Positions 1 to 8,959 of a stretch of DNA of 64,000 nucleotides are shown here, one piece after another (the stretch's first letter is position 1; each line of letters begins with the position of its first letter). Source of the stretch: Sphingobium sp. SYK-6 (lineage in GTDB: Bacteria; Pseudomonadota; Alphaproteobacteria; Sphingomonadales; Sphingomonadaceae); NCBI RefSeq assembly GCF_000283515.1, contig NC_015976.1, positions 2,046,001-2,110,000 on the forward strand, in the 5' to 3' direction. Made by a program: the position numbers and the translations under genes. The notes beneath the pieces are model-generated. The model saw only the letters and a list, made by a program, of their open reading frames with translations. It ran no database searches and was not told the DNA's origin.

Positions 1-375
1 ATTGGCGGGGACCAGGATTGCAGCGCCCACGCCGAAGAACAATCGGCCGGCAAGGAGCAGGATGAAGCTCGGCGCCAACGCGGAGACGACCGCTCCGGCG
101 GCCGCCAGCAGCAGACCGATCGCGAAGCAGCTCCTCTGTCCGGCCAGATCGGACAGACGCCCGCCGATCAGCAGCATGCTGGCAAACGTCAGCGCGCTGA
201 AGCTCACCAGTCCGCTCAGCAGCGCGCGCCCGACCGGATATTCATCGCCGATCGAGGGAAGCAGAATGCCCATCGTCACCAGGTCCATGGTGACGACCAT
301 CTGGCACGCGCCAACCAGCAGCGTAAGAATCAGGACGTTACCACTCCGGCTCTCGGTCGCTCCCAGGGTCGCCAC
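1..375 (-). CDS. MFS permease, N-terminal part, cut by window edge
   Basis: First 125 residues of a major facilitator superfamily permease that runs off the left edge. A GTG start is chosen because GAAGAGGAG lies about 7 bases upstream; no ATG is suitable. The visible part has a first membrane helix ending in MDLVTMGILLPSI, a second helix, the loop 2-3 signature GGRLSDLAGQR (motif A of MFS), and further helices rich in Leu and Ala. The style fits 12- or 14-helix drug or metabolite transporters of the inner membrane. It lies 32 bases downstream of the SDR gene on the same strand, so it is probably the last gene of a receptor-SDR-permease operon. The substrate is unknown and the C-terminal part cannot be seen. 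Confidence 0.75.
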   Translation of the reverse strand, partial: MATLGATESRSGNVLILTLLVGACQMVVTMDLVTMGILLPSIGDEYPVGRALLSGLVSFSALTFASMLLIGGRLSDLAGQRSCFAIGLLLAAAGAVVSALAPSFILLLAGRLFFGVGAAILVPAN

Positions 376-407
376 GGTCCGCTCCTCTTCCAGATCTTCG
401 CGATCGA

Positions 408-1163
408 TCAATGCTTTGCGTCGCCGCCATCGACTACGAGCGTCTGGCCAGTCACGAAACCGGCTTCCTCGCTCGCGAAGAAGGAGACCACTGGGGCAGA
501 ATATTCGGGTAGACTGACTTTCTTGACCGACTGGCTTTCAACGAAGCGGTTCATGAAATCCATGAAACTCGCTTCGTCGGGAAATCCCCCGCGTGTTCCT
601 TCCGTGACCGTCGGCCCCGGGGCCACTGCGTTGACCGTGATGCCATATTGGCCCAGTTCGCCAGCAAGCGAGCGGACATAACCGATACTCGCGGACTTCG
701 ACGCGACATAGGCGGTGAGTCCGGGTGGCGGGATAAAGCAGCTGTTCGAAGCTACATTGATGATCCGTCCCCAACCTTTGGCCTTCATCCCCGGCAGGAC
801 CGCCTGGGTGAGCAGGAACATGCCATCGAGATTGAGCGACATGATCTTGCGCCAGACGTCGATCGTCACGGTTTCATGCGGGGTGAAATCATAGACCCCG
901 GCATTGTTGACCAGGACGTCGACACCACCCATCTCTTTGTCGAGTCCCGCGACCAGTTCACCGATGGCATCGGCGTCGCGGAGGTCGCAAACATAGGCTC
1001 TGGCTTTCCCGCCATCGGCTTCGATCGCCGCGACGGTCCGGCCGGCATCCTGAACATCGATCGCGGCGATCTGGAAGCCATCCGCCGCCAGTCGCCTTGC
1101 ATAGGCGGCGCCGAGGCCGTTCGCCGCCCCGGTCACGATTGCCGTCTTGCCGTTTCGCGCCAT
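408..1163 (-). CDS. Short-chain dehydrogenase/reductase (SDR)
   Basis: Cytoplasmic NAD(P)-dependent oxidoreductase of 251 residues, the usual length for a classical SDR. Visible motifs are the nucleotide-binding TGAANGLG near residue 10, NNAG near residue 90, a serine in NVASNS near residue 140, the catalytic YVASK near residue 156, and the C-terminal VTGQTLVVDGG. The ATG at 1163 is preferred over an in-frame GTG ten codons upstream because AGGAAAGGG sits about 8 bases before it. It lies between a TonB receptor gene and an MFS gene on the same strand, suggesting it acts on an imported alcohol or ketone. Substrate and cofactor preference cannot be told from sequence alone. Confidence 0.9.
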   Translation of the reverse strand: MARNGKTAIVTGAANGLGAAYARRLAADGFQIAAIDVQDAGRTVAAIEADGGKARAYVCDLRDADAIGELVAGLDKEMGGVDVLVNNAGVYDFTPHETVTIDVWRKIMSLNLDGMFLLTQAVLPGMKAKGWGRIINVASNSCFIPPPGLTAYVASKSASIGYVRSLAGELGQYGITVNAVAPGPTVTEGTRGGFPDEASFMDFMNRFVESQSVKKVSLPEYSAPVVSFFASEEAGFVTGQTLVVDGGDAKH

Positions 1164-1266
1164 TCTCAAGCCCTTTCCTGGGAAATCTACCACCCCGCCG
1201 GAATCCGGGGTTGCTTCACTAAACTGTCAGTCCGAACGTTGGCATCGAGCAGGACGGCCGTGCGGA

Positions 1267-3591
1267 TCATCGTTGTCCAAAATTATGTTTGAGTGTGAGG
1301 GCTACCCGTCGGGGCGGCGCAACCTGGGCTGCGGTGTAGCCCAGGAGATTCGCCTGCTGGTCAAAATGGTTAAGAATATAATATTTGTCGAACAGGTTGG
1401 TCGCTTCCAGCGACGCCTCCCAGGCCCCGGCCTCGGCACGATATGTTAGACGGGCATTGAAGACAGAAAAGGACGGTATCCGGGTCGAAGGTGCGTTGTT
1501 ACCGTAGCTGAACGAAGAGGCCTGGTAGGAGCCGTCGAACCGGGGCGTCAGCGTGCCGCTGCCAACTGGAATTTCATATTGGATGCCGAAACTCCATTTC
1601 CAGTCGGGCGAGTTGGGCGCGACATTGTCTTTTGTAAAACCGGTTAGCGGATTCACGCGCGTATACTGGAAATGCAGATAGCTGAGCGAACCGTCGATGG
1701 TGAGCCCGGGGACGGGCTGCATCAATGTTTCGAACTCCAGCCCCTTGATCGTCGCGTCACCGGCATTGAGCTGCGCGAAGCAGAAGTTGAAAGCGCCGGT
1801 GTTAGGATCCGGGCAGTTATTGGCCTGGATCTGCATATCCTTATATTTGCTGATGAACCCGGCGACATTCAAGCGCACCCGCCGATCCAGGAACGTCGTC
1901 TTCACGCCTGCTTCATAGGATGTAAGGGTCTCAGGCTTGAAGGTCCGATAGGGCGAACCCGGCTCCAGTTCGATCAACGCGATCGGACGCGGATTGGGCC
2001 CGCCGCCCTTGAAGCCGGTAGCGGTCTGGGCATAGGCCATGAGTTGCGGCGTGAATTGATAGTCGAGGGCCACACGATAGTCCCAGCGCGATCCCCTATA
2101 GGTTTCGGCCTTACCCGTGGCGGCCTGGCCGACGCCCCTGTCGTAATCATGATGCTTATATTCTCGCGTGTAGCGAAGACCTCCGGTGAGGTTCAGACCG
2201 GCTAACGGGTGAACGACCAGATGGGCAAAGCCCGCCTCCGTATGCGCCTGGGTGCGGTCGTTCGTGTAGAGATTGGTCGGAATCGGAGGGTTGAAGGAAA
2301 AATCGGGGAAGATCGGAGCATCGATATGCTCGCGGTCCTTACCCTTCGTATCCAGGTAGAAGCCGCCGATTGTATATTCTGCGAAATCACCGAAGTTGCC
2401 GTTCAGCCGCACTTCCTGGGTGAATTGGCGGAAATCGATTTCCATATATTGCTGGCTTTCCGTAAAGGGCGAGCCATCAACATCGAGCGAGAAAAGCGTC
2501 TTTTGCTTTCGCCAGGCCGTGATCGAGGTGAGCGACATCGAGTCGCTGAGATCGAGCTTTGCCTGGAGAGACAGTCCACCGCCTGTCGATTGCGACAGCG
2601 GGTCGATGCAGTATCCCCCGTCGGTGGGGCTGCAATAGGTCGAATAGTTGACATAGCTCCCTAGTGTAACGAAGCGGCTGTCATAACCCGGGACGCCTGG
2701 CAGTCCATTTTGCGGCTGCTGTGCGACGCTCTGGACGACCGCCTGGCCTTCCGAACTATCCTTCGTATAGTCGCCGCGAAACCTCAGTTCGAACACATCG
2801 CTCGGCCGATACAGGATATCCGCGCTGCCAACGAGATATTCCTGCCCGCCGAGCGTGCCAAGTCGACAGTCGCCCCCGCCCTTTCGCACAGCGGTCGGGA
2901 CATCGGTAGCCGCGGGATGGGAGCATCGATAGTCGATGCGGTCGACGAAGCCGTCCACAGTATGGCCTATCCCCGACAACCGAACGAAAAGATCCGGCGC
3001 GAGAGCAAAGTCGGCCGCGCCGCGTACCGTCATCCGGTTATCCGTGCCATAGGTGGCCGAAACATAGCCGGTATTGCTGCCTGCAGGCACCTTGGAATAG
3101 ATTTTGATCGACCCGCCGATGGAATTCTTGCCGGACAATGTCCCTTGCGGCCCACGGGCAATTTCGATGCGGTCGATATCGACCAGATTGATGAGCTGCC
3201 CAGCCATGGTCGCGAGATAGACATCATCAATATAGATGCCGACACCCGGCTCGAGGGCGAGCGAATAATCGGTTTGCCCGACGCCGCGGATCGTAGCACT
3301 CATCGTGCCGCCCTGACCGCCACCCGCCCGGAGCGTGACGTTGGGAGCCTGGGCCGCTACATCTATGACATTTGTCTGGCTGCGCGCTTCCAGCAGTTCG
3401 GCATTCACGGCCGTGATTGCCAGCGGCGTCTGCTGCACGTTCTGCGCGCGATATTGAGCCGTCACGACGATATCGGCAAGACCCGCCGCCTCTTCCTGTC
3501 GGGCCTCGGTCTCCTGCGCATACGCTTGCGTTGCCAATCCGATCACCAGCGGCACGACGGCAGCCGATGCAAGAATATCTCTTCCCCGCAT
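1267..3591 (-). CDS. TonB-dependent outer-membrane receptor
   Basis: Receptor of 774 residues with a signal peptide (MRGRDILASA through AYAQ), a TonB-box/plug start DIVVTAQYRAQNVQQTP, plug motifs RGVGQTDY, VGIYIDDVYLAT and RGPQGTLSGKNSIGG, and a long beta-barrel ending in an aromatic C-terminal strand (RRVALTLKHNF). The ATG at 3591 is chosen over the one at 3600 because GGGAGGGG lies about 8 bases before 3591 and abuts 3600. It should transport a large or scarce organic ligand across the outer membrane with TonB-ExbBD energy; in sphingomonads such receptors often accompany aromatic catabolism genes. An SDR and an MFS gene follow on the same strand. It is divergent from the quinohaemoprotein gene at 3840. 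Confidence 0.93.
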   Translation of the reverse strand: MRGRDILASAAVVPLVIGLATQAYAQETEARQEEAAGLADIVVTAQYRAQNVQQTPLAITAVNAELLEARSQTNVIDVAAQAPNVTLRAGGGQGGTMSATIRGVGQTDYSLALEPGVGIYIDDVYLATMAGQLINLVDIDRIEIARGPQGTLSGKNSIGGSIKIYSKVPAGSNTGYVSATYGTDNRMTVRGAADFALAPDLFVRLSGIGHTVDGFVDRIDYRCSHPAATDVPTAVRKGGGDCRLGTLGGQEYLVGSADILYRPSDVFELRFRGDYTKDSSEGQAVVQSVAQQPQNGLPGVPGYDSRFVTLGSYVNYSTYCSPTDGGYCIDPLSQSTGGGLSLQAKLDLSDSMSLTSITAWRKQKTLFSLDVDGSPFTESQQYMEIDFRQFTQEVRLNGNFGDFAEYTIGGFYLDTKGKDREHIDAPIFPDFSFNPPIPTNLYTNDRTQAHTEAGFAHLVVHPLAGLNLTGGLRYTREYKHHDYDRGVGQAATGKAETYRGSRWDYRVALDYQFTPQLMAYAQTATGFKGGGPNPRPIALIELEPGSPYRTFKPETLTSYEAGVKTTFLDRRVRLNVAGFISKYKDMQIQANNCPDPNTGAFNFCFAQLNAGDATIKGLEFETLMQPVPGLTIDGSLSYLHFQYTRVNPLTGFTKDNVAPNSPDWKWSFGIQYEIPVGSGTLTPRFDGSYQASSFSYGNNAPSTRIPSFSVFNARLTYRAEAGAWEASLEATNLFDKYYILNHFDQQANLLGYTAAQVAPPRRVALTLKHNFGQR

Positions 3592-3839
3592 GATCCACAT
3601 CCCCTCCCACCGAATAGCTTCGGCGCAATTTCTCCCGAGAGCAGCGTTCTACGACGCCTGAATCTCATGTCTGTGAGGCCAGCCTTTGGACCTGGATGGC
3701 CGCACATCTAAGCAACCTGTTGGCAAGCCAACCGCGCCGATGGTATGGGTCTTCCATTAGGTAGTCAATTCCTTATTCATTATCGGATACTTTTATAATC
3801 GGAAATAGCAAGGCCGTCGAGAACGGCACGGGGGATGGG

Positions 3840-6029
3840 ATGATCCAGCAAAGGACTTGCACACAAAACACGCTCAGCGCGGCTCATTGGTTGTCCGGCA
3901 GACGCAAGGTGCTTGCCGAGGCCATTGGAGCAGGCATCGCAATATCGCTCGTCCTTGCAAGCTGCTCGGCCGACCCGTCACAGCCAGCCGCGAAAGACTG
4001 GCCCCTGATCGGCCGGGATATCCTCGGCCAGCGCTATTCACCGCTTGAACAGATCAATAAGGACAATGTCGACAAGCTCGGCCTCGCGTTCGAATTCACC
4101 GATTTTGTCGTGCGGGGAAGAACCCACCGCGGCGTCGAGGCGACGCCGTTGATGATCGGAGGGATGCTGTATTTCTCCGGACCCTGGGGCGTCGCCTATG
4201 CCGTGAATGCGCGCACGGGCAAACATTTGTGGACTTATGACCCAGAGGCGGACGGGCAATCAGGGCAGCATAGCTGCTGCGATGTGGTCAATCGCGGCGT
4301 TGCGGTCGACGGCAAAAGACTGTTCACCGCGTCCAGCGACGGCCACCTTGCCGCCGTCGATATCAAGACCGGCAAGGAGCTATGGAATGTCGACACCATC
4401 GTCGATCGACGCTGGAACTATTCCAGCACCGGTGCGCCCTATATCGCCGGAAAATATGTGGTGATCGGCAATTCGGGCGCCGACATGGGCGCTCGGGGCT
4501 ATGCCAGCGCCTATGATATGGCCACCGGCAAGCTGGCGTGGCGCTTCTGGGTGGTCCCCGGCGACCCCAGGGCTGGACCCGACGAAACTCCAGACGTCAC
4601 GGCCGCGCGCAGAACCTGGCCCATCGATACCAGATGGGAGCTGGGCCTTGGCGGCAATCCCTGGGATGGCCTGGCCTATGATCCGGAAACCAATACGACA
4701 TTCATCGGCACGGGTAATGGCGGTCCACATCCCGCCTGGCTGCGCAGCGCGAGCGGGACAGTGACCGATCAGCTTTATCTGTCGAGCATCGTCGCCCTCG
4801 ACGCCGATACGGGGCGCCTCAAATGGCACTATCAGACGACGCCGGGCGACAGCTGGGACTATGCGGCAACCTCGCCCTTTGTGATGGCTGACCTCGAAAT
4901 CGACGGGAAGCCTCGCAAGGTGATCATGCAGGCGCCCAAGAACGGCTTCTTCTATGTTCTCGATCGCCGGACGGGCGAGTTGTTGCGAGCCGCTCCCTAC
5001 ACCCCTGTCAACTGGGCAAGCTCCATCGATCGACGCACCGGACGGCCGGTGCTGACAAAGCAGGCCGACTTCCGCGATGGTCCAAGCGTGATCTGGCCGA
5101 GCATGGCAGGCGGTCACAGCTGGATACCAATGTCATACAGCCCGAAGACAAAGCTGGTCTATCTGCCGACTTATGACGCGGCTGCCAGCTATGTCAGCTA
5201 CGACAAGGGAGAATTCCTGCCCGGCAACGCCGATCACGGGACGCACAACGCCTTCCCCCCGTTCGAAGATTCGCGGCTCGGAACGCAATTCAAGCAAGGC
5301 CCCTCTACACGTTTCGAAGGCCGGCTGAAGGCGTGGGACCCGGCAAAAGGAGAAGCGCGCTGGACGTCGGAACCGCTGCCCTTCATCAACGGCGGCACGC
5401 TGGTCGTCGGGGACCTGGTGTTTCAGGGGGCCGCCGACGGATATTTGCGCGCCTATGACGCAGCAAGCGGGCAGGTTCTGGCAAAATTGTTCGTGGGGAC
5501 GGCAATGATGGCAGCGCCGATCAGCTACGAGTTGGACGGCACGCAATATATCGCGATCCTCGCAGGTTTTGGAGGTCCGCAAGGCGGCTTCTTCGCGCCC
5601 GACAATGTGGCAAGCAGCCATGAGAATTATGAGCGGCTCATCGTGCTCAAAATCGGCGGCGCGAAACTCGCGCCTCCCCCAAACCGCGTGGCGGCAGAGC
5701 AGCAGCCCACGCCCCGGGCGATCCCCGCCGAGGCGTCAACGATAGCGCGGGGGCAACGACTTTTTGAGCGGCAGTGCAACCGCTGCCATGTCATGGGTGG
5801 GGCCGTCGGTATCTATCCCGATCTATGGAATATGGCGCCGGAAACGATCGACGCATTCGAGGGTATCGTCGGAGAGGGCGCGCTCAGCTACGCCGGAATG
5901 GGTAATTTCTCGAAAAGCCTCAACCGCCCCGACATCGACGCCATCAAGGCCTTCATCGTCAATGACATGATCGTCAAACGCCGGGAAGGCCCGAACGCAG
6001 GCGCACAATTCCGGGAGGCTACACACTAA
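3840..6029 (+). CDS. PQQ-dependent quinohaemoprotein alcohol dehydrogenase
   Basis: Extracytoplasmic dehydrogenase of 729 residues combining a PQQ beta-propeller with a C-terminal cytochrome c domain (type II quinohaemoprotein). A hydrophobic leader ends in LVLASC, a lipobox-like sequence with C42, so it may be a lipoprotein. Propeller repeats such as NARTGKHLWTYD and MATGKLAWRF recur. The vicinal disulphide pair C146-C147 (HSCCDVV) that stacks on PQQ is present. The motif GDSWDYAATS holds the catalytic Asp, with Ala two residues on, which favours a calcium over a lanthanide enzyme. A haem site CNRCH is at 646-650 and a candidate Met ligand near 687. No pqq biosynthesis genes are in the window. 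The substrate, probably an alcohol or aldehyde, is unknown. Confidence 0.9.
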   Translation: MIQQRTCTQNTLSAAHWLSGRRKVLAEAIGAGIAISLVLASCSADPSQPAAKDWPLIGRDILGQRYSPLEQINKDNVDKLGLAFEFTDFVVRGRTHRGVEATPLMIGGMLYFSGPWGVAYAVNARTGKHLWTYDPEADGQSGQHSCCDVVNRGVAVDGKRLFTASSDGHLAAVDIKTGKELWNVDTIVDRRWNYSSTGAPYIAGKYVVIGNSGADMGARGYASAYDMATGKLAWRFWVVPGDPRAGPDETPDVTAARRTWPIDTRWELGLGGNPWDGLAYDPETNTTFIGTGNGGPHPAWLRSASGTVTDQLYLSSIVALDADTGRLKWHYQTTPGDSWDYAATSPFVMADLEIDGKPRKVIMQAPKNGFFYVLDRRTGELLRAAPYTPVNWASSIDRRTGRPVLTKQADFRDGPSVIWPSMAGGHSWIPMSYSPKTKLVYLPTYDAAASYVSYDKGEFLPGNADHGTHNAFPPFEDSRLGTQFKQGPSTRFEGRLKAWDPAKGEARWTSEPLPFINGGTLVVGDLVFQGAADGYLRAYDAASGQVLAKLFVGTAMMAAPISYELDGTQYIAILAGFGGPQGGFFAPDNVASSHENYERLIVLKIGGAKLAPPPNRVAAEQQPTPRAIPAEASTIARGQRLFERQCNRCHVMGGAVGIYPDLWNMAPETIDAFEGIVGEGALSYAGMGNFSKSLNRPDIDAIKAFIVNDMIVKRREGPNAGAQFREATH

Positions 6030-6188
6030 GCAAGGTGTGGCCGGAACTGCTCGGAACGATGCGACGTACAGTAAAAATCTTTTCATTGCCCTGGAGCTAT
6101 CGGTGAGCGCCATTACGTCCGAAATTTCCCCCCTTTCGGCAAAGCCGTGGAACTACGCACTCTATCCCGACTGGTTGGAGCCGCAGCC

Positions 6189-6832
6189 TCAGGACATGGG
6201 AGCGTAGGCACGCAAGAAGATGTCGATGGCGAATACCGCGTCACGGTCTATCTGCACCGGGGATGCCGCTTGCATCTGGCCTATCAACAATTGCTGATGG
6301 CAACCAACCAGAGTTATCGCCATCAACGCGCGGCCCGCATCCAGCGGATCAGCCTTGCGCAGCTGTCGACGATCCATCGCGCCTTCCAGATATTCCGCTA
6401 TGTGCACGCGCGTATGATAGGGGGCCAGGTCGAAGAAGATGCGGCTCATTTCCGGGAAGCGCGCGCCTTCCGAAATGATCAGCCGGTTGAGCGCAATCGC
6501 CTCCACCGAGGTCACTTTTTTCAACAGGCTGACGCACAGGCGATGCAGTGTTGGCGCCGTTCGCCGCAGGGATCGAGTATCTGCGCGAGATGATCGCGAT
6601 GGGCGCGGGTGGCGCGCAGTAGCACTGCGGTGAACAATTCCTCCTTCGATGGAAAGTGATTCCACAAGGTTCCCTTCGACCCACCCACTTCGGCGGCGAT
6701 GCCCGACATGGTGGTACCGGCATAGCCGTGCGCGAGGAAATAAGCCTGCGCCACCGACAGGATCATGTCACGTCGATCAAGCCGACGCGCTTCCCTTCGT
6801 CCGGAAATCCGGGATGCATCTGGCATTGTCAT
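6189..6832 (-). pseudogene. TetR/AcrR-family regulator, frameshifted
   Basis: The two halves of a TetR-type repressor lie in different frames. The N-terminal half (from ATG 6832 or 6826) has the helix-turn-helix GYAGTTMSGIAAEVGGSKGT followed by LWNHFPSKEELF. It continues to AQILDP near 6572 and then runs out of frame to a stop. The C-terminal half resumes in the other frame as LRRTAPTLHRLCVSLLKKV and continues through LNRLIISEGARFPEM to a stop at 6189. Adding one base to the GGG run at 6569-6571 (CCC on the coding strand) restores one protein of ordinary TetR length. This is either a recent inactivating deletion or a sequencing error in a homopolymer. Convergent with the quinohaemoprotein gene. 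Confidence 0.8.
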
Positions 6833-6838
6833 AAAAAC

Positions 6839-6854
6839 CGTACCATAAAGTACG
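6839..6854. promoter_or_regulatory. Inverted repeat CGTAC-N6-GTACG, possible TetR operator
   Basis: A perfect 5-6-5 inverted repeat lies 6 bases upstream of the first possible ATG of the frameshifted TetR gene. Position and symmetry suit autoregulation by a TetR-family dimer. This is inferred from geometry only; no matching experimentally known operator is claimed. Confidence 0.4.
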
Positions 6855-7033
6855 CAGTTTCTGTTAGCAAGGCTCTGCGAGACTGGCAATGGCAAGTGGA
6901 TCGGATTGCATGGCCAAGCCGTCGAACCGAGGACGTAGGCTCACACCGGACCGTGGCCGTCGTTAAACCGCCATTCCCTCCTCCGGATCACGCCAGGCCC
7001 GCTCGTATTACTCTTCAGCAATATAGCGTGCGA

Positions 7034-7489
7034 TCACTCATCGAACGATGCAATGATCTTCTTGAGCAAATTGCTAAACTGACGCGCCTCCTCGTCCGAG
7101 AGTGCCGTCGTCAGTAGGTTCTGGACCCGCTGGACACCAGGAAAGCCAACCTTGATCAACGCCATTCCCGCCGGCGTAACTGCGAGCCTTTTGACACGAC
7201 GGTCCTGTGAGCTGACCGTACGCGTGATAAGCCCCTTCCGAATAAGACGTTCGATTACGCCGCCAATGGTGGCCTTGTCGAAATCGATGAGTTCTGCGAG
7301 GCGCGTCTGGTCCAGCCCCGGGGTTTCGGCGAGCGCGACGAGAGCGACGAACTGCACGGACGTCAGTTCGAACTCGGCCAATTCCCGGGCGAAATAGGCA
7401 GATGAAATCTGCTGTACGCGCCGGATCAAATGTCCGGGCATGTCTTTCAGTAAATCGATCCGCATGTTTTGCCCGCATAACCTCGACAT
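7034..7489 (-). CDS. MarR-family transcriptional regulator
   Basis: Protein of 151 residues with the MarR winged-helix layout: an N-terminal dimerisation helix (LLKDMPGHLIRRVQQ), the region LTSVQFVALVALAETPGLDQTRLAELI, the recognition helix DKATIGGVIERLIRKGLI, and the wing SSQDRRVKRLAVTPAG. A C-terminal helix closes the dimer domain. An internal ATG at 7465 gives a protein starting MRIDLLKD and may be the true start; TTGAGGG directly abuts the ATG at 7489 and no strong ribosome site precedes 7465. It is divergent from the exported SnoaL-like gene at 7596, with several short palindromes between them, so it probably controls that gene and itself. Ligand unknown; MarR proteins often sense phenolic compounds. 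Confidence 0.9.
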   Translation of the reverse strand: MSRLCGQNMRIDLLKDMPGHLIRRVQQISSAYFARELAEFELTSVQFVALVALAETPGLDQTRLAELIDFDKATIGGVIERLIRKGLITRTVSSQDRRVKRLAVTPAGMALIKVGFPGVQRVQNLLTTALSDEEARQFSNLLKKIIASFDE

Positions 7490-7518
7490 CCCTCAAGTCA
7501 AAAGCAATTAATCCAGGA

Positions 7519-7576
7519 GCGATATCGCCTAGCCGAGAAAGATGGGCTAAGCCCTCTCTGGTTAGTTGGTAAACCA
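7519..7576. promoter_or_regulatory. Cluster of palindromes between marR-type and SnoaL-like genes
   Basis: Three short symmetric elements are visible in the 106-base divergent gap: GCGATATCGC (7519-7528), GGGCTAAGCCC (7544-7554) and TGGTT-N8-AACCA (7559-7576). MarR proteins bind palindromes of similar size in divergent promoters, so one or more could be the operator. The last lies just upstream of the ribosome site of the gene at 7596. Confidence 0.35.
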
Positions 7577-7595
7577 TCAATCGAGAGGAGAAACA

Positions 7596-8198
7596 ATGAG
7601 CGCACTGTCCGAGCCAAGTGGTCACCCCCGAATGACACGCCGTGAATTGGCGGCATTACCGGTGGGAGTCGGCCTGCTGATGTCATCCAGCAAAAGCATC
7701 GCCGCCCAAGCTGGTCAAAAAGCAGGGGAAGCCGCAGTGAACCGTATTCCACTGGATGATCGTAAAGCGATCGAAGATCTCTTCTCGACCTATGTGTGGG
7801 CTTATGATTGCAGCGATGAAGCCGGTTTCCTGGAACTGTTTACCGAGGATGGTTTGGTCGTCGGCCTCGGCAAGAAACACGTCGGCAAGGAAGCAATGGG
7901 TGCCTGGTTCCGTTACCTTCTCGATATCCGTGAGCGCGAAGGGGATCTCTGGCTCCACCAGGCTGCGCACCATCGTTACGTCGGTAGCGGCAGCAACTAT
8001 CTCGTCTATTCCTATGCGACGCATTACAATTATGCTGTCGAGGCCAAGACCTATGGGGTCCGGAGCCTTGGATATTTTGTGAGTGAGTGCGTCAAGCAGG
8101 GCACGGAATGGAAATTCCGTCGCTTCAGCATCTCCCACTGGGACAAGACAACGCAGCCGTGGAAGAAGTCGCTTCCGTGGGATACGGCCGCGATATGA
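7596..8198 (+). CDS. Exported SnoaL/NTF2-like protein with twin-arginine-type leader
   Basis: Protein of 200 residues. ATG 7596 is chosen because GAGAGGAG lies 7 bases upstream. The N-terminus MTRRELAALPVGVGLLMSS contains a twin arginine followed by a hydrophobic stretch and AAQA, which resembles a Tat signal. Residues from about 55 form an NTF2-like alpha+beta barrel: DDRKAIEDLFSTYVWAYDCSDE, then LELFTEDGLVVGLGKKHVGKEAM, and a C-terminal beta sheet ending RRFSISHWDKTTQPW. Such folds serve as isomerases, dehydratases or binding proteins for small, often aromatic, ligands. It is transcribed away from the MarR regulator and followed by a strong hairpin, so it appears to be a single-gene unit. 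Exact reaction unknown. Confidence 0.75.
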   Translation: MSALSEPSGHPRMTRRELAALPVGVGLLMSSSKSIAAQAGQKAGEAAVNRIPLDDRKAIEDLFSTYVWAYDCSDEAGFLELFTEDGLVVGLGKKHVGKEAMGAWFRYLLDIREREGDLWLHQAAHHRYVGSGSNYLVYSYATHYNYAVEAKTYGVRSLGYFVSECVKQGTEWKFRRFSISHWDKTTQPWKKSLPWDTAAI

Positions 8199-8212
8199 TG
8201 TGAATGCTGTCT

Positions 8213-8241
8213 GGAAGCGGCGGCCCCACGCCGCCGCTTCC
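8213..8241. terminator. Bidirectional hairpin terminator
   Basis: A perfect 11-bp stem, GGAAGCGGCGG paired with CCGCCGCTTCC across a 7-base loop, lies between two convergent genes (stops at 8198 and 8300). There is no clear U-tract. It probably insulates both units. Confidence 0.65.
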
Positions 8242-8299
8242 CTCGGTCCTCCGCAGGGAGGGCGATGGTGCGGGATCTAGGTTTCGTGCTTCTGCAAGA

Positions 8300-8959
8300 T
8301 CAATGCACCGGCGCCAGAACCGCAAGGCTGCTCCAGGGCGCCAACCATTGGCCGACCAATGCGATGATCCACAGCGTGGAAGCTCCGCCGATAACGATTG
8401 CGCCCCACCGAATGATCGACATCGCCATCGGGCAGGAAATATCGAGCGCTCGCGGGGTCGCCGTCTCACCCGGGCGTCGCACGAAGAGGGGCCGATAGTG
8501 TTCGAACCATTCGAGCATCAGATAGCCCTGCATGAGAAAGACCGCGCCGCCAAAGAAGATCATATCGAGAAACGATGCCCAGAAATTCCGCAGGGAAATC
8601 TCTCCACTCAATGCTGCGGCCACCGCCGCCCCGAACGGAATGGCATCCAGGATAAAGGTCATCACCAGGATGGGAAATGCCACCACGAGCACCAGCACGG
8701 CGTAGCGGTTGAAGACGAGCGAAACACCAACGCCTATTTCGATCAGCTTGGCGGCGCTGAACATCCAGCCGCTTTCGATCATCGTCGCGACGATCTGGTG
8801 TTTCATGGGTCCGGTCATCGGATCGAAGATGTTCGGAAAGGGCAGGATCTTGAACCACCAGTTCAACCCGGAAAGGATGCACTGAACGCCCAGCGCCCAA
8901 CGGACAATCGTGATCGCCCTCGCCGATGCGTCCGTGACGCCTTCCGCTGTAGAGGGCAT
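8300..8959 (-). CDS. DoxX-like integral membrane protein
   Basis: Membrane protein of 219 residues with about five to six hydrophobic helices, for example AITIVRWALGVQCILSGLNW, LIEIGVGVSLVFNRYAVLVL and MIFFGGAVFLMQGYLMLEW. The pattern of an early Gly/Leu helix, a GW-containing second helix and a conserved K-x-E-I-x-x-G-V segment resembles DoxX/DoxD-type proteins. The start is set at 8959, where ATGA overlaps the stop of the upstream SnoaL-like gene; a longer reading would run inside that gene. It is the last gene of a leftward three-gene operon with a second DoxX-like protein (9479-9964). Biochemical role unknown; DoxX proteins are linked to redox processes at the membrane. Confidence 0.7.
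   Translation of the reverse strand: MPSTAEGVTDASARAITIVRWALGVQCILSGLNWWFKILPFPNIFDPMTGPMKHQIVATMIESGWMFSAAKLIEIGVGVSLVFNRYAVLVLVVAFPILVMTFILDAIPFGAAVAAALSGEISLRNFWASFLDMIFFGGAVFLMQGYLMLEWFEHYRPLFVRRPGETATPRALDISCPMAMSIIRWGAIVIGGASTLWIIALVGQWLAPWSSLAVLAPVH

Noticed and set aside
2710-3711. A 333-codon open frame on the plus strand across the TonB receptor
   Set aside because: Antisense shadow; the receptor frame has signal peptide, plug and barrel features.
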